This document shows, in pieces, positions 48,209 to 55,992 of a stretch of DNA of 64,000 nt (position 1 is its first letter; each line of letters opens with the position of its first letter). The DNA comes from an uncultured SAR116 cluster alpha proteobacterium (GTDB taxonomy: Bacteria > Pseudomonadota > Alphaproteobacteria > Puniceispirillales > GCA-002684695): assembly GCA_902612965.1 (NCBI GenBank), contig CACMFN010000005.1, positions 1 to 64,000 of the forward strand. The letters run 5' to 3'. Position numbers and translations under genes: made by a program. The notes beneath the pieces are model-generated. The model saw only the letters and a program-made list of their open reading frames with translations. It had not been told where the DNA came from and searched no databases.

Positions 48209-49447
48209 AATTTCTTTACTTATTTGGTCTTCAATTCTTTCTTGTTCTTTAAGTTTATGTACTTTGCCATTATAAACTAATATTTCATTTGCTGGAACTC
48301 TAGAATTATACATAGATGACATAACTGATCCATATGCACCAGTAGAAAATATTGCTAATAATTGACCCTCTGTAGTGTTACTAAGCAATGCATCTTTCGC
48401 AAAATAATCTCCGGTTTCACAAATTGGACCAACAATATCAAATTTTTCTAATCCACCTTTTGATAAATTAACAGGCTCAACATTATGATGTGCATTGTAC
48501 AAAGTTGGTCTAATAAAGTCATTCATCGCACCGTCTACTACTATAAAATTTTTGCTCTTTGTTTTTTTTAAATAAATAACTTTAGTAAGTAAAATTCCTG
48601 AGTTTGCAACCAATGACCTTCCTGGTTCTATGGAAAGGCTATAGTCATATCCTTTGAAAACATCACTAATTGTTTTTCCGTAATCAAAAAAATTTATTTT
48701 TGCAATTTTATAATCAACGCCTAACCCTCCGCCTAAATCAAGATTAGGCACTTTAAAACCTTCTTGACGAAGGCTATCAGCTACAGACAAAATATTTAGA
48801 TATGCGAGTTTGAATTCATTCATATCAAAAATTTGGCTTCCTATATGAATTGCTAAGCCCATCGTTTTAATATTTTTCTCACTAGAAAGTCTTTTGTAAA
48901 TATTTGCTGTTTCCTCAATGGGCATACCAAATTTAGTATCATTTGATCCTGTAGCTATTTTCTCATGCGTTTTCACACTAATATTTGGATTAACTCTTAT
49001 AGCCACTGGAACTTTAGTATTTAATTCATTTGCAATACTTATAATATTTTCAATTTCCGAATATGATTCTGCATTAATTTGTTTAATTCCATTTTTGATT
49101 GCTAACTTAATTTCTTCAGTAGTTTTTCCAACTCCTGAAAAAACAATTTTCTGAGGATTTATTTTAGCATGTAAAGCTTTTACTAACTCTCCACCTGAGA
49201 CAATATCTGCACCAGCTCCTAACTTAGATAGTAAAGATAATATCCCTAATGTTGAATTTGCTTTAAGAGCAAAGTTTATTTCTGTGTTTGTATCGGCAAT
49301 TGATGAACTTAATTGACTGTAAGCGTCTTCAATTGATGCACCAGAGTAAACATATATAGGAGTGCCAAATTCAAAGCTAATGTCTTCTAATGAAACATGT
49401 TCACAGAATAAATTATTATTTTTATAATTAAAGCCTTTAAAATTCAT
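48194..49447 (-). CDS. lysA: Diaminopimelate decarboxylase
   Basis: A 417-residue PLP enzyme of fold type III converting meso-diaminopimelate to L-lysine. The PLP Lys is in 'INFALKANSTLGILSLL', the His in 'GLAIHIGSQI', the glycine-rich phosphate site 'LDLGGGLGVDY' and 'SIEPGRSLVANSG', and the partner-subunit Cys in 'GPICETGDYFAKD'. Complete. Its ATG overlaps the lptM stop by four bases, so it belongs to the argH-lptM-lysA operon. Confidence 0.97.
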   Translation of the reverse strand: MNFKGFNYKNNNLFCEHVSLEDISFEFGTPIYVYSGASIEDAYSQLSSSIADTNTEINFALKANSTLGILSLLSKLGAGADIVSGGELVKALHAKINPQKIVFSGVGKTTEEIKLAIKNGIKQINAESYSEIENIISIANELNTKVPVAIRVNPNISVKTHEKIATGSNDTKFGMPIEETANIYKRLSSEKNIKTMGLAIHIGSQIFDMNEFKLAYLNILSVADSLRQEGFKVPNLDLGGGLGVDYKIAKINFFDYGKTISDVFKGYDYSLSIEPGRSLVANSGILLTKVIYLKKTKSKNFIVVDGAMNDFIRPTLYNAHHNVEPVNLSKGGLEKFDIVGPICETGDYFAKDALLSNTTEGQLLAIFSTGAYGSVMSSMYNSRVPANEILVYNGKVHKLKEQERIEDQISKEILPKF

Positions 49448-49572
49448 TTAGAAGTGACATTTGATGATTGATTTTCGGGAATAGGCATAGATTTTTTACC
49501 GCATGAATTTATCGTAAAAATTAAAAAAACTATAAAATTAAATATTATTAATTTACTCAAAAAGTTTTTCAT
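49444..49572 (-). CDS. lptM: LptM-like small lipoprotein
   Basis: A 42-codon frame fills the gap between argH and lysA: ATG 49570-49572 follows the argH stop directly, and the TGA overlaps the lysA ATG by four bases. It encodes a short basic start, a hydrophobic signal segment and a lipobox ending at Cys24 ('FTINSCGKKSMPIPEN'). A small lipoprotein with C-G-x-K at this locus is LptM (formerly YifL), which helps the LPS translocon LptDE mature in E. coli. Identity rests on position, lipobox and the CGKK start of the mature part. Confidence 0.75.
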   Translation of the reverse strand: MKNFLSKLIIFNFIVFLIFTINSCGKKSMPIPENQSSNVTSK

Positions 49573-50988
49573 TTATTTTAAAAACCTTCTTTTCGCATTT
49601 TTAATTTGCTTCAAGACTTCTTTTGGTGAAGTGCCGCCATATGATATTTTTGATTTCACAGAATTCTCTACACTCAATACTTTAAAAACATTATTATTAA
49701 TTTTTTTCTCAATGCTTTTAAAACTATCGAGTGGAAGCTCATGTAAGAGGCAATTATTTTTTTCTGCAAGTTTAACAATTCTTCCTGAAATTTCATGTGA
49801 TTTTCTAAAAGGAATTTTCAATTCTTTTACAAGCCAATCTGCCAAATCTGTAGCAGTAGTATACCCATGTTTTGATGCTTCTAGCATTTTTTCTTTGTTG
49901 ATGGTTACATCAGAAATCATGCCTATGCATGCTTTAATACAAATGTACAAACTATCAAAGCTATCAAATAAACCTTCCTTATCTTCTTGTAAGTCTTTGC
50001 TATATGACAATGGCAATCCTTTCAAAACCACTAAAATAGACATAAGAGAGCCTATTATTCTTCCAGACTTACCTCTGGCCAGCTCAGCTGCATCTGGATT
50101 TCTTTTTTGAGGCATAATAGATGATCCAGTTGAAAATTTATCAGAGAGCTTAATAAAATTAAATTGATCAGAACACCAAATAACAATTTCTTCAGAAAGT
50201 CTGCTAATATGTATAGAAGTTATTGCAGAAATAGATAGAAATTCTATTACAAAGTCTCTGTCTGAAACAGCATCAATTGAGTTAGTTGTGGGAGATGTAA
50301 AATTTAGCTCTTTTGTTGTAGATTGTCTGTCAATTGGGAAAGCTGTTCCCGCTAATGCAGCTGACCCAAGAGGATTAATATTTAATCTTTTTGAACAATC
50401 AATCAGCCTTGACCTATCCCTACCAAACATTTCAACATAAGCTAATAAATGGTGCCCAAATGTAATTGGCTGAGCATTTTGTAGATGTGTATAACCAGGC
50501 ATAATTGTTGAAGTATTTCTTTCAGCAAGTACAATAAGTCTCTTTTGTAATTCTTTTAATTCTTTATCTAAGATTGAAATTGCATTACGAACCCATAATC
50601 TCAAATCGGTCGAAACCTGATCATTTCTTGACCTTGCGGTATGTAATTTACCTGCTGTATCTCCAATAATTTCTTTTAACCGACTTTCAATGTTCATATG
50701 AATGTCTTCCAATTCGGTTTTGAAATTAAACTTACCTTTTTCAATCTCTTTATAAATTCTTTTTAATCCATTAATAATCTTTAAACCTTCACCTTTTGAA
50801 ATTATATTCTGTTTTGCCAACATTTGAGCGTGTGCAATAGATGCAATTATGTCCTCATGAAACAAACGTTTATCAAAAGATATAGAAGAATTAATTTCTT
50901 CCATAATAGCAGATGGCTTGCTATTAAAACGGCCTCCCCAAATCGTGCTTGATTGTTTATTTTCTTTAGTTATATCTTTATGAACCAT
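49573..50988 (-). CDS. argH: Argininosuccinate lyase
   Basis: A 471-residue member of the fumarase/aspartase superfamily that splits argininosuccinate to arginine and fumarate. The signature loop 'GSSIMPQKRNPDAAELARGK' carries the catalytic Ser. 'HTARSRNDQVSTDLRLWVR' and 'MPGYTHLQNAQPITFGHHLL' (catalytic Thr-His) are intact. It starts with 'STIWGGRFNSKPSAIMEEIN', normal for the family. First gene of the argH-lptM-lysA operon and divergent from tlpA. Confidence 0.97.
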   Translation of the reverse strand: MVHKDITKENKQSSTIWGGRFNSKPSAIMEEINSSISFDKRLFHEDIIASIAHAQMLAKQNIISKGEGLKIINGLKRIYKEIEKGKFNFKTELEDIHMNIESRLKEIIGDTAGKLHTARSRNDQVSTDLRLWVRNAISILDKELKELQKRLIVLAERNTSTIMPGYTHLQNAQPITFGHHLLAYVEMFGRDRSRLIDCSKRLNINPLGSAALAGTAFPIDRQSTTKELNFTSPTTNSIDAVSDRDFVIEFLSISAITSIHISRLSEEIVIWCSDQFNFIKLSDKFSTGSSIMPQKRNPDAAELARGKSGRIIGSLMSILVVLKGLPLSYSKDLQEDKEGLFDSFDSLYICIKACIGMISDVTINKEKMLEASKHGYTTATDLADWLVKELKIPFRKSHEISGRIVKLAEKNNCLLHELPLDSFKSIEKKINNNVFKVLSVENSVKSKISYGGTSPKEVLKQIKNAKRRFLK

Positions 50989-51036
50989 TTGGCGTATCCT
51001 AGATTAAAGATTTATGTGAATTATAATAAATTATCA

Positions 51037-51573
51037 ATGCGAAATATCATAACTATTTTAATATTTGTGAAAGTTTTAATTTTTGCAAATTCAACGCTTT
51101 CCAAAGAATTTTCCAATTTTGAAGAACAGATTTTCCCTGAGGTAACAATATTTGATAAAAATGATAAACAAATTAATTTAAGTTCATATCTAAAGTCAGA
51201 AAACAATAAGATTACTATTTTAAACTTTTGGGCAACTTGGTGTCCGCCTTGTATTGATGAATTGCCATCATTGAATAATTTATCAAAAGACCTAATGGCA
51301 TACAATATTGATGTATTAGCTGTTTCAATGGACAGAGGAAATCCTTCGAAATTAATCGAATTCCTAGAAAAAAACGGAGGTAAAAATTTAGTTTTTTTTC
51401 AAGATAAAAACTGGAGTGCAGGTAAAAATATACCAATTAAGGGCCTTCCAGTTACATTAATAGTTAAAAATAAGGATAATATTTTAAAGATTATTTATAA
51501 GCATTTAGGCCCTCTTGAGTGGGATCACAAGGATATTAAAAGAGGAATTTTAAATTTAGTAAATAATAGTTAA
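51037..51573 (+). CDS. tlpA: TlpA-family thiol:disulfide oxidoreductase
   Basis: A 178-residue exported thioredoxin-like protein. ATG 51037 gives a proper signal peptide ('IITILIFVKVLIFANSTLS'); the upstream start at 50953 would overlap argH and lack one. The active site is 'NFWATWCPPCIDELPSL', with 'VLAVSMDRGN' and the cis-Pro 'IKGLPVTLIV'. TlpA proteins keep periplasmic cysteines reduced, for example in cytochrome oxidase copper-site assembly. tlpA opposite argH is a common alphaproteobacterial pair. Its stop overlaps the convergent aldolase stop by four bases. Confidence 0.9.
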   Translation: MRNIITILIFVKVLIFANSTLSKEFSNFEEQIFPEVTIFDKNDKQINLSSYLKSENNKITILNFWATWCPPCIDELPSLNNLSKDLMAYNIDVLAVSMDRGNPSKLIEFLEKNGGKNLVFFQDKNWSAGKNIPIKGLPVTLIVKNKDNILKIIYKHLGPLEWDHKDIKRGILNLVNNS

Positions 51574-52400
51574 TTATTCTGTAAATTTAGAATAATTTTT
51601 TTTGCAGCTTCTTTCAAAGGCTGAATAAGTTCAGTTAGTATTTTAATTCTATCAAATTCATTTTTTTTCTTTTCTAATATTAAACGCAAGTTTTTTCCAA
51701 ATTCTTGTCGCAATTCTGTCCCTATATTAAATTTACAGATTGAGGTATTTAAAGCTAGATGTCGCCTAGAATCATAAGATATACCTGATGATCCATGTAA
51801 AACTAATGGGCATGAAGTTTTTTGTTCAATTTCTTTTAAAAGATCTAAATTAATATTATTTTGTTGACTTTTCTGAAGGTGAACATTGCCAATAGAAACA
51901 GCCAATGCATCAATCTTTGTTTGCTCAACAAATATTTTTGCTTCATCTGGATTTGTTAAAGAAGATTTTGAATTATTATTGTAACCAACAAAACCTAACT
52001 CAGCTTCGACAGATACATCATGCTTTTTAATTAAGTTACATACAGATAATGTTTGATTGATATTTTCATTTAAATTTAGCGCTGAGCCATCAAACATTAC
52101 AGAAGTAAAACCTTCATTCACAGCAGTTTCACATTCTTTTTCAGAAGTAGCATGATCAAGGTGGCAAACAATTTTTGTTTTGGCTTTGTCAGCAAGCTCT
52201 CTAAACATTTTGCCTAATACTGGAATGGGCGTATGCTGTCTGCAAGCTGGACCTGCTTGTATAATTATTGGTAAATTCAACTCTTCAGAAGCTTCAACGA
52301 AAGAAATTGCATCTTCCCAACCTAGAACGACAAAACCTGGAATTGCATAACCCTTTTCTAATGCGTCAGGGAGTATCTCTTTTAGTGAAACAGCAGTCAT
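51570..52400 (-). CDS. iolJ: Class II aldolase, IolJ/FbaA-like
   Basis: A 276-residue zinc-dependent class II aldolase. Zinc ligands lie in 'IVCHLDHATSEKECETAV', 'SIGNVHLQ' and 'LVLHGSSGISYDSRRHLAL'; the dihydroxyacetone-phosphate site 'CKFNIGTELRQ' is present, and Asp and Glu partners are in 'HLDHAT' and 'VEAELGFVG'. In an iol operon the expected reaction is cleavage of 2-deoxy-5-keto-gluconate 6-phosphate to DHAP and malonate semialdehyde. But a DUF2090 domain fused to IolC may do the same, so this gene may serve another substrate. It overlaps the upstream isomerase gene by four bases and is last in the operon. Confidence 0.8.
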   Translation of the reverse strand: MTAVSLKEILPDALEKGYAIPGFVVLGWEDAISFVEASEELNLPIIIQAGPACRQHTPIPVLGKMFRELADKAKTKIVCHLDHATSEKECETAVNEGFTSVMFDGSALNLNENINQTLSVCNLIKKHDVSVEAELGFVGYNNNSKSSLTNPDEAKIFVEQTKIDALAVSIGNVHLQKSQQNNINLDLLKEIEQKTSCPLVLHGSSGISYDSRRHLALNTSICKFNIGTELRQEFGKNLRLILEKKKNEFDRIKILTELIQPLKEAAKKIILNLQNN

Positions 52401-53239
52401 TTAAACTTGGCAATCATATCTTTAATTCCAGGAATAGTCTCGACTTGCCAAGCATGTTCAGGTTGAAAATATTGAATCAATGGTCTTTGAGATTTTCCAG
52501 CTAAAATTGTAAAATAGTACATTTCATAACCTGGGGCAACAACGCAGGGGTGATACCCTTTATCAACTATGAAAGTTGAACTCTCAACAATATGAGAAGC
52601 CTCCCCGACTAACTTATTTGAATTCTGGAGAAGTTGCATACCAAACCCATTACTCGGTCTAAATCTAAAATTGTAAACTTCATCATGCTTAGTCTCCACA
52701 GAATTTCTATCAGTATCATGCTTGTGAGGAGGAAATCCTGACCACCCCCCTTGACCAACTGTATATAATTCAGAAACTAATAATCTCCCGACTTTATCTG
52801 CTTGTTTTTGTCCTAAAATATGTTTAATTTTTCTATGTGTTTTAGTATCATCAGAGCCATATTGAACGATATCAATATCGTTACTACCTATATAAAAAGG
52901 CTTTAATTTCTTATCAAATTTTGCACCTGCAATAAAACCTTCAGCATCTTCTGACAGACATTTTATTTCTGCAACTTCATTGACAGGTATATAAACTCCT
53001 TCAGGTTCACCATCCCAAACATTTTTGTTTCTATTGCCTATGTTTTCTAAGTTCAAATTTCCAACTGATATTTGAAACGAACCTATAACTGGAACAAAAC
53101 ACGTTTCGTATCCTATGACTTTAGAATTATAAATTTCATTTTTTTTTAATTTGATAATATTAAAATAAACTAATGGAACTTTATGATTATCAATATTTAT
53201 TATAGGTTCATTCTTATTGTTGTAAGGGGGAATATGCAT
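52397..53239 (-). CDS. Second IolB-like isomerase (KduI/IolB family)
   Basis: A 280-residue bicupin of the 5-deoxy-glucuronate isomerase family. Metal ligands are visible in the C-terminal cupin: 'FPPHKHDTDRNSVETKHDEVYNF' (PPHKHD, then D-E-V-Y) and 'DKGYHPCVVAPGYEMYYF'. It shares these with the IolB at 55180-55980 but differs clearly elsewhere, for example 'YNFRFRPSNGFGMQLL' against 'YYHRINPSQGYVMQRV'. Two IolB-like genes in one operon suggest either a parallel substrate or functional split. It lies 13 bases after the PfkB kinase and overlaps the aldolase. Confidence 0.78.
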   Translation of the reverse strand: MHIPPYNNKNEPIINIDNHKVPLVYFNIIKLKKNEIYNSKVIGYETCFVPVIGSFQISVGNLNLENIGNRNKNVWDGEPEGVYIPVNEVAEIKCLSEDAEGFIAGAKFDKKLKPFYIGSNDIDIVQYGSDDTKTHRKIKHILGQKQADKVGRLLVSELYTVGQGGWSGFPPHKHDTDRNSVETKHDEVYNFRFRPSNGFGMQLLQNSNKLVGEASHIVESSTFIVDKGYHPCVVAPGYEMYYFTILAGKSQRPLIQYFQPEHAWQVETIPGIKDMIAKFK

Positions 53240-53252
53240 AAGGGGTTATCCT

Positions 53253-54239
53253 TTATATTTTATTATTATGAATAAATGTTTTTACTTCTGAGAAAACAGG
53301 CATTGCAGATGAACAGCCTATTTTAGAAACAACCAAAGCTGCGCATGCACTTCCAAAAATTAGTGAGTCTTTTAAATTGTTTTTTCTGCTTAGTGAAGAA
53401 ATGAAACCTCCCATGAATGCATCACCCGCACCAAAGGGTTTTAAGCTCTTAACATTGAATGCACCTAAACTGAAGTGGTTATTCAAGTACATAAATTCAC
53501 AACCTAAATCACCTTTTTTATAAATTATTATTTTTCCTTTTTTAGCTAAGTAAAAAGCAAAATCTTTTGATAGAAAATTATTTTTCAAACCTAATACGTC
53601 AAATTCTTCCTCGTTTCCAATGCAAAAATCAGACTCAATGGCAATTTGCCCAATTTTTTCAGATGCTTCCATCAAACTGGACCATGCATCTTTTCTATAA
53701 TCTAAATCTAAAATTACTGGGCATTTATTTTTCTTTGCCAGCTTTACGGCAGCAAAAACTGAACCCCTTGAAGGCTCAGAGGAAAGAGCAGTGCCTGTAA
53801 TAATTAAACCAGATTTAAATTCAAAATTTATTGTCTTGATCAGCTCTTTGGATATTTGCAAATCAGCAGCATTATTCCTATAAATTACAACTTTTGGCTT
53901 ATGAGTTTTGATTTCTGCTAGAGCCAGTGAGTTTTTATAAGAACCAGAAATTGAATTGCAGTAATCAGTATTTATATTATTAATTGCTAGTTTTTTCTTA
54001 ATAAAATCTCCAACACTATCATCTGAAAATGTGGAGCACAAGAATGTATTGCAGCCTAGTTTTGACATTGAAACAGCAATATTTGCTGCAGATCCGCCAA
54101 GATCACTTATAAAATTATCAGCATCTTGTGTAGATAAACCAATAGGATTTGGATAGAGATCTAAGCCAGCTCTACCCAAAATTACAAATTTTTTATATAA
54201 AAAGCGTTCAAGAATAGTTTTTGGTAGTTCATAAGTCAT
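53253..54239 (-). CDS. PfkB-family sugar kinase
   Basis: A 328-residue ribokinase-family kinase. The N-terminal substrate lid 'DLGGSAANIAVSMSKLGC' and the C-terminal catalytic loop 'KPFGAGDAFMGGFISSL' (Asp base, anion hole) are intact, so it should be active. It resembles IolC-type 5-dehydro-2-deoxygluconokinases ('GRAGLDLYPNPIGLS'), yet a full IolC is already encoded at 57832-59721. It is placed 7 bases after iolE and directly before the second isomerase and aldolase, so these three look like one biochemical unit. Confidence 0.82.
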   Translation of the reverse strand: MTYELPKTILERFLYKKFVILGRAGLDLYPNPIGLSTQDADNFISDLGGSAANIAVSMSKLGCNTFLCSTFSDDSVGDFIKKKLAINNINTDYCNSISGSYKNSLALAEIKTHKPKVVIYRNNAADLQISKELIKTINFEFKSGLIITGTALSSEPSRGSVFAAVKLAKKNKCPVILDLDYRKDAWSSLMEASEKIGQIAIESDFCIGNEEEFDVLGLKNNFLSKDFAFYLAKKGKIIIYKKGDLGCEFMYLNNHFSLGAFNVKSLKPFGAGDAFMGGFISSLSRKNNLKDSLIFGSACAALVVSKIGCSSAMPVFSEVKTFIHNNKI

Positions 54240-54246
54240 AAATTAT

Positions 54247-55146
54247 TTATTTAGTAATTGAATAACCAGCTTTATTTAATGAACTCTCTAATGCTTGGTA
54301 GCCCTTTATTGCATAAGCAAGAGGATTAGCCTTTTTAGGATCCTGTTCAGCTTCAACAATTATCCAACCCTCATAGCCAACGTCATATAATCTTGAAATC
54401 ACATCGTCATAGTTGATTATACCATCACCTGGAACAGTAAAGACCCCTTTCAAAACACAATCTAGAAATGAATCTTTGTCTTTGCTAATTGTATCAAGTA
54501 TATTTTTCCTGATATCTTTTGTATGTACGTGATTAATTCTCTTGCCAAACTTTGAAATTAAATTTTTGTAGTTTCCCTCTGCAAAATATAAATGTCCAGT
54601 ATCAAGTAATAAGCCAACTTCTTCGGAAGTTGTTAACATTATTTTAGAAATCTCTTCTTCTGTTTCAACAGCTGTACCCATATGATGGTGAAATGTAAGA
54701 GGTACACCTTTGTCTTCGCAGAATTCAGCAAGCTGAGATAATTTTTTGCCATAATCTTTGATATCAAATTGATCTAATTTTGGTCTACTATTAAGTGGAA
54801 TTCCAATTTTATTTTGAACTGTTCTATATGTTTCACCGTAAACAATTACACTGGCTCCAGTGCTTTTAAACAATTCAAGTTGTGGTTTTATTCTTGATAT
54901 TTCATCTTCGATATTATTATTTATCAATGTCCCTGAGTACCATCCAGAGACTAATTTTAAACCGTTTGATGTTAAAACACTCTCTAATTCTTTGGCGTTT
55001 TTTGGAAATTTTCCTCCAGTTTCGGTTCCCGTATAGCCTGCTTTGCGAGTTTCAGTTAAACATTTTTCTAAAGAAGTGTTACCGCCTAATTCTGGAAGGT
55101 CGTCATTACTCCAAGAAATAGGTGACATTCCTAATTTAACTTTCAA
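54247..55146 (-). CDS. iolE: Myo-inosose-2 dehydratase
   Basis: A 299-residue TIM-barrel enzyme of the xylose-isomerase-like/IolE family that dehydrates 2-keto-myo-inositol. 'KLGMSPISWSNDDLPELGG' at the N-terminus, 'TGTETGGKFP', the metal ligands in 'LTFHHHMGTAVETEEEI', 'LLLDTGHLYFAEGN', 'INHVHTKDIR' and 'GWIIVEAEQDP' match the family. The start is TTG 55146 behind AAGGA; the next in-frame ATG would cut into the first conserved strand. Third step of the inositol pathway follows via iolD. Confidence 0.92.
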   Translation of the reverse strand: MKVKLGMSPISWSNDDLPELGGNTSLEKCLTETRKAGYTGTETGGKFPKNAKELESVLTSNGLKLVSGWYSGTLINNNIEDEISRIKPQLELFKSTGASVIVYGETYRTVQNKIGIPLNSRPKLDQFDIKDYGKKLSQLAEFCEDKGVPLTFHHHMGTAVETEEEISKIMLTTSEEVGLLLDTGHLYFAEGNYKNLISKFGKRINHVHTKDIRKNILDTISKDKDSFLDCVLKGVFTVPGDGIINYDDVISRLYDVGYEGWIIVEAEQDPKKANPLAYAIKGYQALESSLNKAGYSITK

Positions 55147-55179
55147 TTTTTTTTCCTTTCAAAAATTATGAATAATTTT

Positions 55180-55980
55180 TTATTGATTAATTATCCACTC
55201 ATGATCTGGATCATTATTAAATTTCCAAATTCTTTTTGGGCCAGCCATAACATTCAAGTAATAACTCTCATATCCATGAGGCACTCCAACTGGGTGGTAT
55301 CCTTCAGGCACTAATACAACTGATCTGTCGGTAGCTGAAATATTCTCATCTAGTGTTTTGCTTTTATTATAAACTCTTTGCATCACATATCCTTGTGAAG
55401 GATTAATCCTGTGATAGTAAGTTTCTTCTAATTGTGACTCAAAAGGTAAATTATCTTTATCATGTTTGTGAGGTGGGTAGGATGACCAATTTCCCGAAGG
55501 TGTTATTACTTCAACAACCAAAAGACTTTCTGCATCTTTGTTTTCAGGAAGAATATTACAAATAAATCTTTTGTTACTTCCTTCGCCTCTAACCTCCTGG
55601 GACATATTTGCATGATTAATCACTCTTGAATTATATTTACCTTTCACAGATGGAGCAGTGCATACAGCAATCTCACAATTTTCTTTTGCTAATATTTCCC
55701 ACGCTTCATCCTTAGGAACATACATTGCAATTGGAGGGATCTTTTCAAATACGTTGCTTCTGCCTTTCATTATTCCAAAATCATTTTTTGAAGTTGAAAA
55801 ATAGGCAGTCCCGCTTAGGAGAACAATACAGAATTCTCTTTGGTTACTTTTATCTTTAAGTTTTTGTCCTTCATGAAGATCATAAACTTCAAAACCGACA
55901 TAATTCCAGTTTGCATCTAAAGGAGTTATTTTTTGGATAGTAAATTTATCGTTATTAGGTAATTTTAATAAACTTGACAT
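55180..55980 (-). CDS. iolB: 5-deoxy-glucuronate isomerase
   Basis: A 266-residue bicupin converting 5-deoxy-glucuronate to 2-deoxy-5-keto-gluconate. The canonical IolB metal site is seen: 'SSYPPHKHDKDNLPFESQLE' with HxH, then 'ETYYHRINPSQGYVMQRVY', and 'VPEGYHPVGVPHGYESYYLN' with the last His. Length and motifs fit IolB better than the second copy at 52397-53239, so this is assigned as the pathway isomerase. It lies 12 bases after iolD and 33 bases before iolE. Confidence 0.93.
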   Translation of the reverse strand: MSSLLKLPNNDKFTIQKITPLDANWNYVGFEVYDLHEGQKLKDKSNQREFCIVLLSGTAYFSTSKNDFGIMKGRSNVFEKIPPIAMYVPKDEAWEILAKENCEIAVCTAPSVKGKYNSRVINHANMSQEVRGEGSNKRFICNILPENKDAESLLVVEVITPSGNWSSYPPHKHDKDNLPFESQLEETYYHRINPSQGYVMQRVYNKSKTLDENISATDRSVVLVPEGYHPVGVPHGYESYYLNVMAGPKRIWKFNNDPDHEWIINQ

Positions 55981-55992
55981 AGATCGTACTCT

